DNA of 64,000 bases from Caulobacter sp048541825 (GCF_048541825.1 NZ_CP183332.1:2046001-2110000); one strand, 5' to 3'. Counted from the stretch's first letter, positions 42,447 through 51,700 are shown. Notes: generated by a model from the letters alone, not told the origin. Numbers and translations are program-made.

Positions 42447-45400
42447 GATTGCCCCTCACCGCTTTGTTCGCGGGCTTCATAGTCCTCGATCTGCCGCGCC
42501 GTCCACTCCGGAGACTTCGTATAGCGAGCCAGCAGGTTGTAGAACACCGGCACCACGAACAGGGTCAGCAGGGTGGCGAAGATCGCGCCCATGAAGATCA
42601 CGGCGCCGATGGTCTGGCGGCTGCCGGCCCCGGCGCCGGTCCACAGCACCAGCGGCAGGGCGCCCATGGCGGTGGCGATCGAGGTCATGATGATCGGCCT
42701 CAGGCGCAGGACGGCGGCCTCGATCACCGCCTCCTTTACCTTCAGGCCCTCGTCACGCAGCTGGTTGGCAAATTCAACGATCAGGATGCCGTTCTTGGCC
42801 GCAATGCCGACCAGGATTATCAGGCCGATCTGGCTGTAGGTGTTGACGGTCGAGCCGGTCATCAGCAGACCAAACAGACCGCCCAGCACCGCCAGCGGCA
42901 CGGTCATCATGATGACCGCCGGGTGGATCCAGCTTTCGAACTGTGCGGCCAGCACCAGGAAGACCAGCAACAGGGCGAGGCCAAACGCCACGCCGACCGC
43001 GCCGGAGGATTCCAAAAAGTCCTTGGCCTGGCCGCCCCACTTGACGCTGACGCCCGGGGTCGGTCGGGAAGCGGCCTGATCTTGCAGGAACTTCACGGCG
43101 TCTTCGACGGTATAGCCCGGCGCCAGCTGCATGGTCAGGGTGACTGAGCGCAGGCGGTCGACGCGTGGGCGGTCGGGCGTGTCGCCGCGAAGCTGAGTTG
43201 TGACCACGGTCGACAGCGGCACCAGGGTTCCCGACTGGGTGCGGACCTGCAGCTGGTCCAGGTCGGCGACGCTGCGGCGTTGCTCCAGGGTGGACTGCAG
43301 GATGACGTCGTATTCCTGGCCGTTCTTGATGTAGGTCGTCGCGCGCCGCGAGCCGAACATGGTCTCCAGCGCCCGGCCGATGGACTGGGCCGAGATGCCC
43401 AGGCTGGCGGCCTTGTCCCGGTCGATCTGCACCGACAGTCGCGGCGAGGTCGGCTCGTAGTCGATGCGCGGACGCGACAGGCCCGGATTGTCCTGGGCGG
43501 CCTCAAGCATGGGCTTGAGCCAGTTGGCCAGCTCCACATAGTCATTGCCGACCGCGATCAGGTCGACATTGGTGCCGCCACCTCCCCCGCCGCCGCGCTG
43601 GAAGGCGCCGCGCACGCTGGCTACGGCTCGCACCCCGGTGATCTTGCTCAGGGTCTTGTTGAGCTCGGCGGCCACCTCGTCAGCGGTCTTGTCGCGTTCG
43701 CCCCACCCCTTCAGCACCAGCACGCCATTGCCGGTGTTGAACTGGCTCTGACCAAAGCGCGGCACTGAAATGATGGTCCGCTCTGCGACGCCGTCGGCGC
43801 GATACTTTTCCAGCTGGCGCTCAACCTCGTTGGCCGCCTTGACGGTGTAGTCGAAGCCCGCGCCCTCGGGCCCGTTGATATTGATGTCGACGCGGCCGCG
43901 ATCCTCGGCCGGGACCATTTCCTTGGGCAGCATCACGAAGAGGCCACCAGCGGCCGCCGCCAGAATGATGACCACGGCGCCGGTCGCCCAGCTGGCGGCG
44001 CGCGCGGCCAGCAGGCCTTCCAGCGAATGACGATAGCTGTCCTTCAGCCTGTCCATCGCCCAGTCGACCTTGCGGGCCAGCCAACCGCCGCTCCCCGCCG
44101 GGCGAAGCAGCTTGGAGGCCAGCATCGGCGACAGGGTGAAGGCCAGCAGGGCCGAGAACGCCACGGCCGCCGCGATGGCCACGGCCAGCTCGACGAACAG
44201 ACGGCCCGTGTAACCGGGCAGGAACATCAGCGGCGCGAAGACCGAGATCAGCACGACCGTCGTTGCGACCACCGCGAAAAACACCTGACGCGTGCCGCGC
44301 AGGGCGGCCACAGGCGCGGGTTCGCCTTCGTCGACCCGGCGCTGGATGTTCTCGACCACGACGATGGCGTCATCGACCACCAGGCCGACGGCCAGCACCA
44401 GGGCCAGCAGGGTCAGCAGGTTGAGCGAAAAGCCCAGCGGCGCCAGGACGATGAAGGTCGACAGGATGCAGATCGGCGCGATGATCGACGGGATCAGCGC
44501 CGCCCGCCAACTGCCCAGGAACAGCAGGTTGACCAGGGCTACGAGGCCGATCGAGATGCCCATCGTGACCCACACCTCGTGGATCGCCTCGGCGGTGAAG
44601 ACCGAGTTGTCGACAGCCTTGATGAGTTGCGTGCCAGGGGGCAGCGTCTTGTTGATCTCCGCGATCTCGGCGTCGACCACCTTGGAGATGGCGACGTCAT
44701 TGGCCTGGGACTGGCGGGTCAGGAAGATGCCGACCTGATTGACGGTATTGCCGCGGAACAGCTTGCGACGCTCGTTTGACCCCTCTTCCACCCGCGCCAC
44801 GTCGCCAAGCCTAACGACGAAACCACTGGCGTTGGCCGCCCGAAGCGGCAGTTTGAGGAAGTCCTCGGGCTTGGAGTAGCTGCGGGTCACCCGGATGGTG
44901 AAGTCCTTGCTGTCGCTCTCCAGCGATCCGGCGGGCAGTTCGACGTTCTGGCTGTTGAGGGCGTTCTCGACGTCGTCGACGGTCACGCCGCGGGCGGCCA
45001 TGGCGTCGGGATTGAGCCAGATGCGCATGGCGTAGAGCTGGCCGTTCAGGCCGGCTTGGGCCACGCCGGGCACGGTCGACATGCGCTCGACCAGATAACG
45101 GTCGGCATAGTCAGCCAGTTCCAGCGGCGACAGGCCTGTCGAGGTCAGGTTCAGGATGATGATCGGCGAGCTGTCGGCCGTGGCCTTGGCGATCTGCGGC
45201 GGGTCGGCCTGGTCGGGCAGGTTGGCCGACACCCGGCTGACGGCGTCACGCACATCGTTGGCGGCGTCGTCCAGGTCGCGATCCAGCGTAAAGGTGATGC
45301 TGATCTGCGAGCGTCCGTCGCGCGACGACGAATTGACCCGGTCGATGCCCTGGATGCCCGAGACCTGGCGCTCGATCACCTGGGTGATGCGCTCCTCGAT

Positions 45401-45571
45401 GACCTCGGCCGAGGCGCCGCGATAGGCGGTCGAAACCGACACGACCGGCGGATCGACATTGGGCAGTTCACGGATCGGCAGACCCGTGAAGGCGGCCAGG
45501 CCGATGACGCAGAGGATGATCGCCGCAACGGCGGCGAAGACCGGGCGGCGGACGGAAAGATCCGAGATCAT
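42434..45571 (-). CDS. RND multidrug efflux permease, HAE1 (AcrB/MexB-like) family
   Basis: 1045 residues, normal for the family. Twelve membrane helices in two halves with large periplasmic loops. Visible hallmarks: N-terminal SVRRPVFAAVAAIILCVIGL, the helix-4 motif GLVVDDAIVVVENIQR with the proton-relay Asp pair, and the second half with VGIAAKNGILIVEFANQL carrying the relay Lys. It works with the adaptor encoded just upstream (one-base overlap) and an outer-membrane channel not present here. Substrates unknown. Confidence 0.93.
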   Translation of the reverse strand: MISDLSVRRPVFAAVAAIILCVIGLAAFTGLPIRELPNVDPPVVSVSTAYRGASAEVIEERITQVIERQVSGIQGIDRVNSSSRDGRSQISITFTLDRDLDDAANDVRDAVSRVSANLPDQADPPQIAKATADSSPIIILNLTSTGLSPLELADYADRYLVERMSTVPGVAQAGLNGQLYAMRIWLNPDAMAARGVTVDDVENALNSQNVELPAGSLESDSKDFTIRVTRSYSKPEDFLKLPLRAANASGFVVRLGDVARVEEGSNERRKLFRGNTVNQVGIFLTRQSQANDVAISKVVDAEIAEINKTLPPGTQLIKAVDNSVFTAEAIHEVWVTMGISIGLVALVNLLFLGSWRAALIPSIIAPICILSTFIVLAPLGFSLNLLTLLALVLAVGLVVDDAIVVVENIQRRVDEGEPAPVAALRGTRQVFFAVVATTVVLISVFAPLMFLPGYTGRLFVELAVAIAAAVAFSALLAFTLSPMLASKLLRPAGSGGWLARKVDWAMDRLKDSYRHSLEGLLAARAASWATGAVVIILAAAAGGLFVMLPKEMVPAEDRGRVDININGPEGAGFDYTVKAANEVERQLEKYRADGVAERTIISVPRFGQSQFNTGNGVLVLKGWGERDKTADEVAAELNKTLSKITGVRAVASVRGAFQRGGGGGGGTNVDLIAVGNDYVELANWLKPMLEAAQDNPGLSRPRIDYEPTSPRLSVQIDRDKAASLGISAQSIGRALETMFGSRRATTYIKNGQEYDVILQSTLEQRRSVADLDQLQVRTQSGTLVPLSTVVTTQLRGDTPDRPRVDRLRSVTLTMQLAPGYTVEDAVKFLQDQAASRPTPGVSVKWGGQAKDFLESSGAVGVAFGLALLLVFLVLAAQFESWIHPAVIMMTVPLAVLGGLFGLLMTGSTVNTYSQIGLIILVGIAAKNGILIVEFANQLRDEGLKVKEAVIEAAVLRLRPIIMTSIATAMGALPLVLWTGAGAGSRQTIGAVIFMGAIFATLLTLFVVPVFYNLLARYTKSPEWTARQIEDYEAREQSGEGQSSPA

Positions 45572-46692
45572 CAGTTCGCCTTGCGACCGACATCGCCGGG
45601 GCCAGCGCCGGGCTTCTTGCCACCTTGGCCGCCGCCGATGGACGCGCCGTCCTGAACGCGGTTGAGGCCATCGGCCACGATCTTGTCGCCCGGCTTCACG
45701 CCCGAGCTGATCTCGACGAAACCGCCGGAGGCCAGGCCGGTCTCGACATTGGTGCGACGCGCCACCTGGCCCTTGGGGCCCTTGGCGATCAGGAACACCG
45801 AAGCCTGGGTGCCTTCGAACTGAACGGCGGCCTCGGGTACGGCGGGCGCGGTGCGCAGGCCTTGGTCGATGGAAACCTTCACCAGCATACCCGGCTTCAG
45901 GCGACCGCCCGGATTGGGGAACTCGGCGCGAGCCTTTAGGGCGCGGGTGGTGGGATCGATCCGCGTGTCGATCTGGGCGATGCGGCCCTGGAAGGTCTCA
46001 CCCGGCAAGGCGTCAGGCCGCGCCGAGATCGGCAGGCCCTGGCGCAGGGTGGCCAGATAGCGGTCAGGCACCGAGAAATCGACACGGATCACCGAAACAT
46101 CGTCCAGGCTGACAATGGCCGTGCCGGGGCTGATCAGCGTGCCGGGTGCGACATCGGAAATGCCTACGCGTCCCGAGAACGGCGCGCGGATCACGCGGTC
46201 CAGCTTCTGGGCCTGGGCCGAGGCGACAGCGGCGCGAGCGGTCTCGACAGCGGACAGATACTGCTCTGCTGTGGCGCGCGGCGCGACGCCGCGATCGGCC
46301 AGGGTCTTCCAGCGCTGATAGTCGCGCTCGGCCTGGGCCAGGCGCACCTTGGCCTCGGCGATGCCCGCGTCCTCGCTGGCCGACTTCAGATCGACCAGCA
46401 CCTGGCCGCGCGACACGGTCTGGCCATCCACAAAGTGCACGGCCGTGATCATCTCGGCGGTATTGGAAGTGATCGTCACCGACTGCAGGCCCTTGGCCAC
46501 GCCAAGGACCTCGATACGGTCGGTGAAGGCCTTGGACAACACGACAGTCTGGGAGACCGTCGTGGCCCGTCCGCCGCGAGGACCACCCTGGCCAGCAGCC
46601 TTTTGCCCAAACGCCAGTTTCATGCCCCCGACAACGAGCATGAGAACCACGGCGGCCAGCGCCGCCAGAAGAAAGAAGTGCCTGCGTATCAA
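45571..46692 (-). CDS. RND efflux periplasmic adaptor (HlyD/MFP family)
   Basis: 373 residues from a TTG at 46692, chosen because a GGAG lies about 9 bases upstream and the protein then starts with the basic LIRRH and a membrane anchor (FFLLAALAAVVLMLVVGG). Then a lipoyl/barrel-sandwich half motif (VHFVDGQTVSRGQVLVDL), an alpha hairpin (~110-170), VIRAPFSGRVGISDVAPGTL, and a beta-barrel domain. It bridges the pump to an outer-membrane channel. Long upstream open frame is a GC effect. Confidence 0.9.
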   Translation of the reverse strand: MIRRHFFLLAALAAVVLMLVVGGMKLAFGQKAAGQGGPRGGRATTVSQTVVLSKAFTDRIEVLGVAKGLQSVTITSNTAEMITAVHFVDGQTVSRGQVLVDLKSASEDAGIAEAKVRLAQAERDYQRWKTLADRGVAPRATAEQYLSAVETARAAVASAQAQKLDRVIRAPFSGRVGISDVAPGTLISPGTAIVSLDDVSVIRVDFSVPDRYLATLRQGLPISARPDALPGETFQGRIAQIDTRIDPTTRALKARAEFPNPGGRLKPGMLVKVSIDQGLRTAPAVPEAAVQFEGTQASVFLIAKGPKGQVARRTNVETGLASGGFVEISSGVKPGDKIVADGLNRVQDGASIGGGQGGKKPGAGPGDVGRKAN

Positions 46693-46813
46693 GGAACGGA
46701 CTCCAGGCGCCGAAGAGAGTCGGCGGAGGCGACAAGGTGCGGGGACATATGCCGTCACCCTAAACCCGCGTCCAGTGACAGCAGGATGACGGAGCGTTTC
46801 AGTCCTGCAACAC

Positions 46814-47572
46814 TCAAAATCCGCGCCAGATTCCCAGCACAGCGCCACGATCCCGTGCAATCTCGCGACCCGCGAGGGTCTGCCGCCAGCCAGCCTGCAC
46901 GCTCCAGGCGCCAAAGCCGCGAACGACCGACAGTTCGGCCTTTACCCAGCTGGATTTCCGAGGCCTGGCGTCCGCCTCGCCGGCATAGGTCTGGGCCATC
47001 ACCAGCCAGTTGCGCGTTGGCCGAAACCCCAGGGTCGCGTCCATCCGGGTCTCGTCTGCCAGGCCTGATCGCCGCAAGCGGGCCAGTTGCAGATCCGAAA
47101 AGATTTCTCCTCTGCGGGTCGTCACAGAGCGTCCCAGAAGCAGGCGCGCCTCCAGATCCACCTCGCCCTGCCCCGGCGCCGCATAGCCGGCATTGCGGCC
47201 GACGCCAGGCTCGGCCGCGCCAATATAGATCGCCGCGACGGTTCGGGGTCGTTTGAGCACCGCATAACGCAACCCCAGCTCGACCGGGCCGCGGCCTTCA
47301 TAGCGCACGAACGGGTCGCGGCCCCGCGTAAGCCCGGCCTTGGCCTGCAAGGTCAGGCGATCGGTCACACCATGCTCGATGAACAGCGAGGCCGTCTCGT
47401 CCTCGCGCCGCCCCGGATCTTGCACCGCGCCATCGGCGTCGAAGGCCTGGTCGGCGGATTGCCGTTCGACCTTGGCGATCACCTGGGTCTGGCCTTTCGA
47501 CATCGGCCATGCCCCGGCCATGGCTTCGCCGCCTGTCAGGCAAAGAAAAGCCGCCGTGATCGCCAGGATCAC
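46814..47572 (-). CDS. Exported protein, probable outer-membrane beta barrel
   Basis: 252 residues from a GTG at 47572, the first plausible start in frame. An unusual short-n-region signal peptide (ILAITAAFLCLTGGEAMA) precedes the mature AGAWPMSKGQ. The mature part has alternating polar/hydrophobic strands (TLQAKAGLTRG, VELGLRYAVLKR, WSVQAGWRQTLAG) and ends in IWRGF with a terminal Phe, as in many outer-membrane barrels. No family recognised. Its first codons overlap the terminator hairpin of the upstream aldolase gene, which makes the start uncertain. Confidence 0.6.
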   Translation of the reverse strand: MILAITAAFLCLTGGEAMAGAWPMSKGQTQVIAKVERQSADQAFDADGAVQDPGRREDETASLFIEHGVTDRLTLQAKAGLTRGRDPFVRYEGRGPVELGLRYAVLKRPRTVAAIYIGAAEPGVGRNAGYAAPGQGEVDLEARLLLGRSVTTRRGEIFSDLQLARLRRSGLADETRMDATLGFRPTRNWLVMAQTYAGEADARPRKSSWVKAELSVVRGFGAWSVQAGWRQTLAGREIARDRGAVLGIWRGF

Positions 47573-47579
47573 GGCGGCT
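47541..47579 (-). terminator. Rho-independent terminator after the class II aldolase gene
   Basis: On the minus strand AGCCGCCGTGATC, loop CTGGC, GATCACGGCGGCT, then TTTCTTTG: a perfect 13-bp stem with a T-rich tail, about 23 bases past the stop. It also lies within the start region of the next gene. Confidence 0.85.
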
Positions 47580-47601
47580 GAGCTTCGTCGATAACGGATT
47601 G

Positions 47602-48378
47602 TCAGTCGGCGTAGCCGGGCGACTCCCGATCCAGCTTGCGCAGGCAGCCCGGCCAGGCGAGGCCGGCGATCATGCCCAGGCCACCGCCGGTCTGGCCCCG
47701 CACCTCGGCCTGGGCGTGGTCCGGCGCCATCATCACGTTGTCGCGTCCGGCCGAGAGGGCCATTACCTGCTGCTTGCACGCGCGCTCCAGGAAGAACATC
47801 CCCATCCAGCACTCGGCCGCAGTCGAACCCGCCGACAAGGTGCCGTGGTTCCGAAGCATCATCAGCTTCTTGTCGCCGAGATCGGCCACCAGCCGCTCCC
47901 GCTCGTCAAGATTGAGCGCAATGCCTTCATAGTCGTGATAGGCGAGCTGAGGCAAGACGATTAGCGCCTGCTGCGCCAGCGGCATCAGACCTTCCTTGTG
48001 GGTCGAGACCGCCACGCCCTGGTCGGTGTGCAGGTGCATGACGAAATGGGCGTCTTCGCGCGCCGCGTGGACGGCCGAGTGAATGGTGAAGCCCGCCGGA
48101 TTGATGAAGTAGGTCGTCTTGTCGATGACGTTGCCGTCCAGATCCACCTTGACCAGCGCCGAGGCGGTCATCTCGCCAAAGAACACGCCGTAGGGGTTGA
48201 TCAGGAAGTGGTGCTCCGGCCCCGGAATACGGGCCGAAATGTGAGTAAAGATCATGTCGTCCCAGCCGTGCACGGCGACAAGCCGATACAGGGCGGCCAG
48301 ATCGACGCGCGCCTGCCACTCGGCGTCGCTGACCTTGCCCTTGAGGGACGTGCTGATGGACGTGGCTCCGTCGGCCAT
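47602..48378 (-). CDS. Class II aldolase/adducin-family protein
   Basis: 258 residues. Family features: WDDMIFTHISARIPG near residue 39, INPYGVFFGEMTASALVKVD, HSAVHAAREDAHFVMHLHTD with two zinc His, and MLRNHGTLSAGSTAAECW with the third. Members such as fuculose-phosphate aldolase cleave sugar phosphates; the adducin-like subgroup has no assigned substrate. It ends in a strong terminator, so it is likely monocistronic, and is divergent from the DUF969 operon. Confidence 0.85.
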   Translation of the reverse strand: MADGATSISTSLKGKVSDAEWQARVDLAALYRLVAVHGWDDMIFTHISARIPGPEHHFLINPYGVFFGEMTASALVKVDLDGNVIDKTTYFINPAGFTIHSAVHAAREDAHFVMHLHTDQGVAVSTHKEGLMPLAQQALIVLPQLAYHDYEGIALNLDERERLVADLGDKKLMMLRNHGTLSAGSTAAECWMGMFFLERACKQQVMALSAGRDNVMMAPDHAQAEVRGQTGGGLGMIAGLAWPGCLRKLDRESPGYAD

Positions 48379-48544
48379 GGAAGGCCTCCCTAGGTTATCA
48401 TTGTTGAGTTGAAGGTCGCGCCGGGGGCTTCCGGCGTCAAGTCCGCGTCTTCACGCAAGCTCGCACTTGCCAGCCGTCTCTGCACGCCCGACGGTCTGGG
48501 CAAGACGGTCTGCGGGGAATCGTCGGGCGGGAGACCTTTCAAAC

Positions 48545-49219
48545 ATGCTGACCCTTCTGGGCGTCGCGGTGATCGTCGTGGGCTTTGCCCTGCGCTTCAA
48601 CCCACTGCTGGTGGTCGTCGCCGCCGCCCTGAGCGCCGGAATGGCCTCAGGTCTCGGCCCGCTGGAGGTGCTGGCCGCCTTCGGCAAGGCCTTCAACACC
48701 AACCGCTATGTCAGCATCGCCTGGCTGGTCCTGCCAGCCATCGGCGTGCTGGAACGATCTGGCTTGCAGGAACGCGCCCGCATGACGATCCAGGGCCTGA
48801 AGGGAGCCAGCGCCGGCAAGCTTCTGCTGGCCTATCTGGCGCTGCGCCAGATCACCGCCGCCCTGGGCCTGACCCATGTCGCCGGCCATGCCCAGACCGT
48901 GCGCCCCCTGGTCGCGCCGATGGCCGAGGCCGCCGCCGAAAGCGAAGGCCCCGTCGACGAAGCGTCGCGCGAGCGGATCAAGGCCATGAGCGCCGCCACC
49001 GACAATATCGGCCTGTTTTTTGGCGAGGACATCTTCATGGCCATCGGCTCGATCCTGCTGATCGTCGGCTTCCTCGACCAGAGCGGCATCACGGTCGAGC
49101 CTCTGCACCTGTCGGTCTGGGCCATTCCGACGGCCATCGCCGCCTTCCTGGTGCATGGCGCTCGGCTCCTGTTGTTCGACCGCCGGGTGACGCAGGTAAA
49201 GACGGGAGCGGACGCATGA
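48545..49219 (+). CDS. DUF969-family membrane protein
   Basis: 224 residues from the ATG at 48545. Hydrophobic segments near the N-terminus (LTLLGVAVIVVGFALRF; LLVVVAAALSAGMASGL) and C-terminus (MAIGSILLIVGFL; AIPTAIAAFLVHGARLLLF), and the conserved NTNRYVSIAWLVLPAIGVLERSGL and NIGLFFGEDIFMAIGSI segments, fit DUF969. DUF969 and DUF979 usually occur as adjacent genes and are believed to form one membrane transport system. ATGA overlap with the next gene. Confidence 0.85.
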   Translation: MLTLLGVAVIVVGFALRFNPLLVVVAAALSAGMASGLGPLEVLAAFGKAFNTNRYVSIAWLVLPAIGVLERSGLQERARMTIQGLKGASAGKLLLAYLALRQITAALGLTHVAGHAQTVRPLVAPMAEAAAESEGPVDEASRERIKAMSAATDNIGLFFGEDIFMAIGSILLIVGFLDQSGITVEPLHLSVWAIPTAIAAFLVHGARLLLFDRRVTQVKTGADA

Positions 49220-50172
49220 TCGGCCTGCCCCTGGTTTATCTGGTCGCCGGCGCCATGTTCGCCGCCTTCGCGCTGCTGAGCGCCGGCGACAGGACCAACG
49301 CCCGGCGCTGGGGCAATGCCGCGTTCTGGGCCCTGGTCTCGGTCAGCTTTCTGCTGGGCGACTATCTGGGCGACCTGGGCAACGGGTTCCTTGTGCTGGG
49401 CCTGGCCCTGCTGGCGGGAACGGGCCGACTGGGCGTCGGCGCGCCGACCACCACAGCGCCGGAAGAGCGCCAGGCCCTGGCCGAAAAGCTGGGCGCCCGA
49501 CTTTTCCTGCCGGCGCTTGTCATCCCGCTGATCACGCTGATCGGCACGTTCGCCTTCAAGGCCATGACCCTGAACGGCGCGCCGCTGGTCGAGGCCAAGC
49601 ACGCGACCCTGATTTCTCTGGCCCTGGCCGCGATCGTGGCCGCCATCCTGGCCCAGGCCCTCTTCAAGCAGCCCCCCTCCTCGCCCCTGCAGGAAGGTCG
49701 CCGCCTGATGGACCTGGTGGGCTGGGCGGCGCTGCTGCCGCAGATGCTGGCGGCGCTGGGCGCGGTGTTCGCCCTGGCCGGCGTGGGCCAGACCATCGGC
49801 GAACTGGCTGTGGCCTGGACGCCCGTCGACAGCCGCTTCGCCGTCGTCGCCGCCTATTGCCTGGGCATGGCCGGCTTCACCATCCTGATGGGCAACGCCT
49901 TTGCGGCCTTTCCGGTAATGACAGCAGGTATCGCCCTGCCCCTGGTGATCGGCCGGTTCGGCGGAGACCCGGCCGTGGTCTGCGCCATCGGCATGCTGTC
50001 GGGCTTCTGTGGCACCCTGCTGACGCCGCTGGCCGCCAACTTCAACCTTGTGCCGGCGGCCCTGTTGCAATTGAAGGACCGGTACGGCGTGATCCGCGCC
50101 CAGGCGCCGACCGCCGTCCTTATGCTGGTCATCAACATGGTCCTGATGAATGTCCTCGCCTTCAGGGTCTAG
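49216..50172 (+). CDS. DUF979-family membrane protein
   Basis: 318 residues, about nine membrane segments. Starts at the ATG overlapping the DUF969 stop by 4 bases. N-terminal LVYLVAGAMFAAFALLS, central LVGWAALLPQMLAALGAVFA and GMAGFTILMGNAFAAFPVMT are typical of DUF979. It is the partner of DUF969; in other bacteria the pair is often near peptidase or 5-oxoproline genes, suggesting a peptide or oxoproline-related substrate, but no such gene is here. Confidence 0.85.
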   Translation: MIGLPLVYLVAGAMFAAFALLSAGDRTNARRWGNAAFWALVSVSFLLGDYLGDLGNGFLVLGLALLAGTGRLGVGAPTTTAPEERQALAEKLGARLFLPALVIPLITLIGTFAFKAMTLNGAPLVEAKHATLISLALAAIVAAILAQALFKQPPSSPLQEGRRLMDLVGWAALLPQMLAALGAVFALAGVGQTIGELAVAWTPVDSRFAVVAAYCLGMAGFTILMGNAFAAFPVMTAGIALPLVIGRFGGDPAVVCAIGMLSGFCGTLLTPLAANFNLVPAALLQLKDRYGVIRAQAPTAVLMLVINMVLMNVLAFRV

Positions 50173-51205
50173 CGCCCCCAGTCCTGTCCCTCCGAGTTCG
50201 GCCCGCCCAAGCCTTGCCCAATCCACGGCGTCACGGTTCGCCAAGATCGCCCTGGGCCACATCGCGCGCGAGTATCCCAACAAGCTGGACCATGTGCTGG
50301 CCGGCGACGCCGACGCCCGCACGCCCCGCGACCTGCACCCGATCTTTTTCGGCAGCTTCGACTGGCACTCTTGCGTGCACGGCTACTGGCTCTTGGCCAC
50401 CCTGTTGCGGGCCCGCCCCGAGATGGCCGAGGCCGAGGCGATCATCGTCCTGTTCGATGACGCCTTCACCGCGGAAAAGGTCGCCGCCGAGATCGCCTAT
50501 CTGGCCCGTCCCGAAAGCCGAGGCTTCGAGCGGCCCTATGGCTGGGCGTGGAGCCTGATGCTGCAGGCTGAACTGATGCGGCACAGGGATCGTCCCTGGG
50601 CCGCCCGCCATGCGCCGCTGGCCAGGATGTTCGTCGAGCGGTTCGAGGCCTTCTTGCCGCTGGCCGACTATCCGGTTCGTGCGGGCGTTCATACCAACAC
50701 AGCCTTCGCCCTGGTCCTGGCCTCGGAATATGCCGACATGGCTGGCAACGCCGTCTTCCGCCAGCTCCTGACGACCAAGGCGTTGCTATGGTACGGCCAG
50801 GACGCCGCCTGTCAGGCCTGGGAGCCCTCGGGCGATGATTTCCTCTCTCCGGCCCTGATCGAGGCCGAGGCCATGCGCCGGCTGCTGCCGCGTGAGACCT
50901 TCGAGATCTGGTTCGTGCGTTTCCTGCCCGACCTTGCCCGCAAGCAGCCCGTGACCCTGTTCACGCCGGCCCGGGTCAGCGATCGCACCGACGGCAAGAT
51001 CGCCCATCTCGATGGCCTGAACCTGTCGCGCGCCTGGTGCTGGCGCACCCTCGCGGGGGCCTTGCCGGAGCTCGACCCCGCCAAGCCGCTGGTTATCAAC
51101 GCCGCCATGGCCCACCTGTCAGCCGCCGTACCGCACGTAGCCGGCGACTATATGGGCGAGCACTGGCTGGCGACCTTCGCGATGCTGGCCCTGACCAACG
51201 GCTGA
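50150..51205 (+). CDS. DUF2891-family protein
   Basis: 351 residues. Overlaps DUF979 by 23 bases. Soluble, with an alpha/alpha-toroid-like helical pattern: HPIFFGSFDWHSCVHGYWLL near residue 64, ERPYGWAWSLML, AGVHTNTAFALVLASEY, WEPSGDDFLSP and HLDGLNLSRAWCW. The many conserved Trp/His/Asp residues suggest a carbohydrate-type enzyme, but the family has no assigned activity. Third gene of a tight operon, so probably metabolises what DUF969/979 moves. A damaged copy of its 3' end lies at 51577-51700. Confidence 0.85.
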   Translation: MSSPSGSSAPSPVPPSSARPSLAQSTASRFAKIALGHIAREYPNKLDHVLAGDADARTPRDLHPIFFGSFDWHSCVHGYWLLATLLRARPEMAEAEAIIVLFDDAFTAEKVAAEIAYLARPESRGFERPYGWAWSLMLQAELMRHRDRPWAARHAPLARMFVERFEAFLPLADYPVRAGVHTNTAFALVLASEYADMAGNAVFRQLLTTKALLWYGQDAACQAWEPSGDDFLSPALIEAEAMRRLLPRETFEIWFVRFLPDLARKQPVTLFTPARVSDRTDGKIAHLDGLNLSRAWCWRTLAGALPELDPAKPLVINAAMAHLSAAVPHVAGDYMGEHWLATFAMLALTNG

Positions 51206-51358
51206 ACGCTCTCTCCGGAGCCACAGATCCGGTAGCGGTTCGCGCGAATTTACAGTGTTTAACTTTTAGCGTCGGGCGACCGGCGTTAATGCTGCCTTGC
51301 AAATCTTGGACAAAGCTCAGGGATTGTTGCCCCATTTACAGTAAGATCGAGTGCCTCC

Positions 51359-51574
51359 ATGCGGTGTGGTGCTTTCAGCGACGACGCCAAATCCTATCAA
51401 CGTATCGAAGTGATCGAGGCGTCCACCGGCTGGGTGGTCTCGAACGAAGGCCGCACCATGGGCCGGTTTGAAGACGTTGAAGCCGCCTACAAGAACGCCC
51501 TGGCGATCTGCGACACGCTGTTCGACGCGGGCGTGCGCGCTTGCGTCAGGCAGTCTCCGTCCCTGCACGCCTGA
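51359..51574 (+). CDS. Small conserved-looking protein, unknown function
   Basis: 71 residues: a beta strand pair (YQRIEVIEASTGWVVSNEGR), then MGRFEDVEAAYKNALAICDTLFDAGVRA, a likely alpha-helix. Soluble, no catalytic motif. The compact alpha/beta pattern looks like a genuine small domain. It sits between the DUF2891 gene and its pseudogene fragment. Weak ribosome binding site; the true start could be a few codons later. Confidence 0.6.
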   Translation: MRCGAFSDDAKSYQRIEVIEASTGWVVSNEGRTMGRFEDVEAAYKNALAICDTLFDAGVRACVRQSPSLHA

Positions 51575-51576
51575 GG

Positions 51577-51700
51577 CCGCCAGGCAGTCCCTGACCCTAT
51601 TCGCGCCGGCCCCGGTCAGCGATCGCACCGACGGCCAGATCGCTCATCTCGATGGCCTGCACCTGTCGCGCGCCTGAGGCTGGCCCTGACCAACGGATAG
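51577..51700 (+). pseudogene. Remnant of a duplicated DUF2891 3' end
   Basis: About 107 bases match 50937-51043 of the DUF2891 gene (TLFAPAPVSDRTDGQIAHLD against TLFTPARVSDRTDGKIAHLD), followed directly by the gene's last codons (LALTNG then stop). The intact gene has 145 more bases here, bounded by two GCTGG copies (51039-51043 and 51184-51188), so the fragment arose by duplication plus deletion. A TGA interrupts the frame after LSRA. No function expected. Confidence 0.85.
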
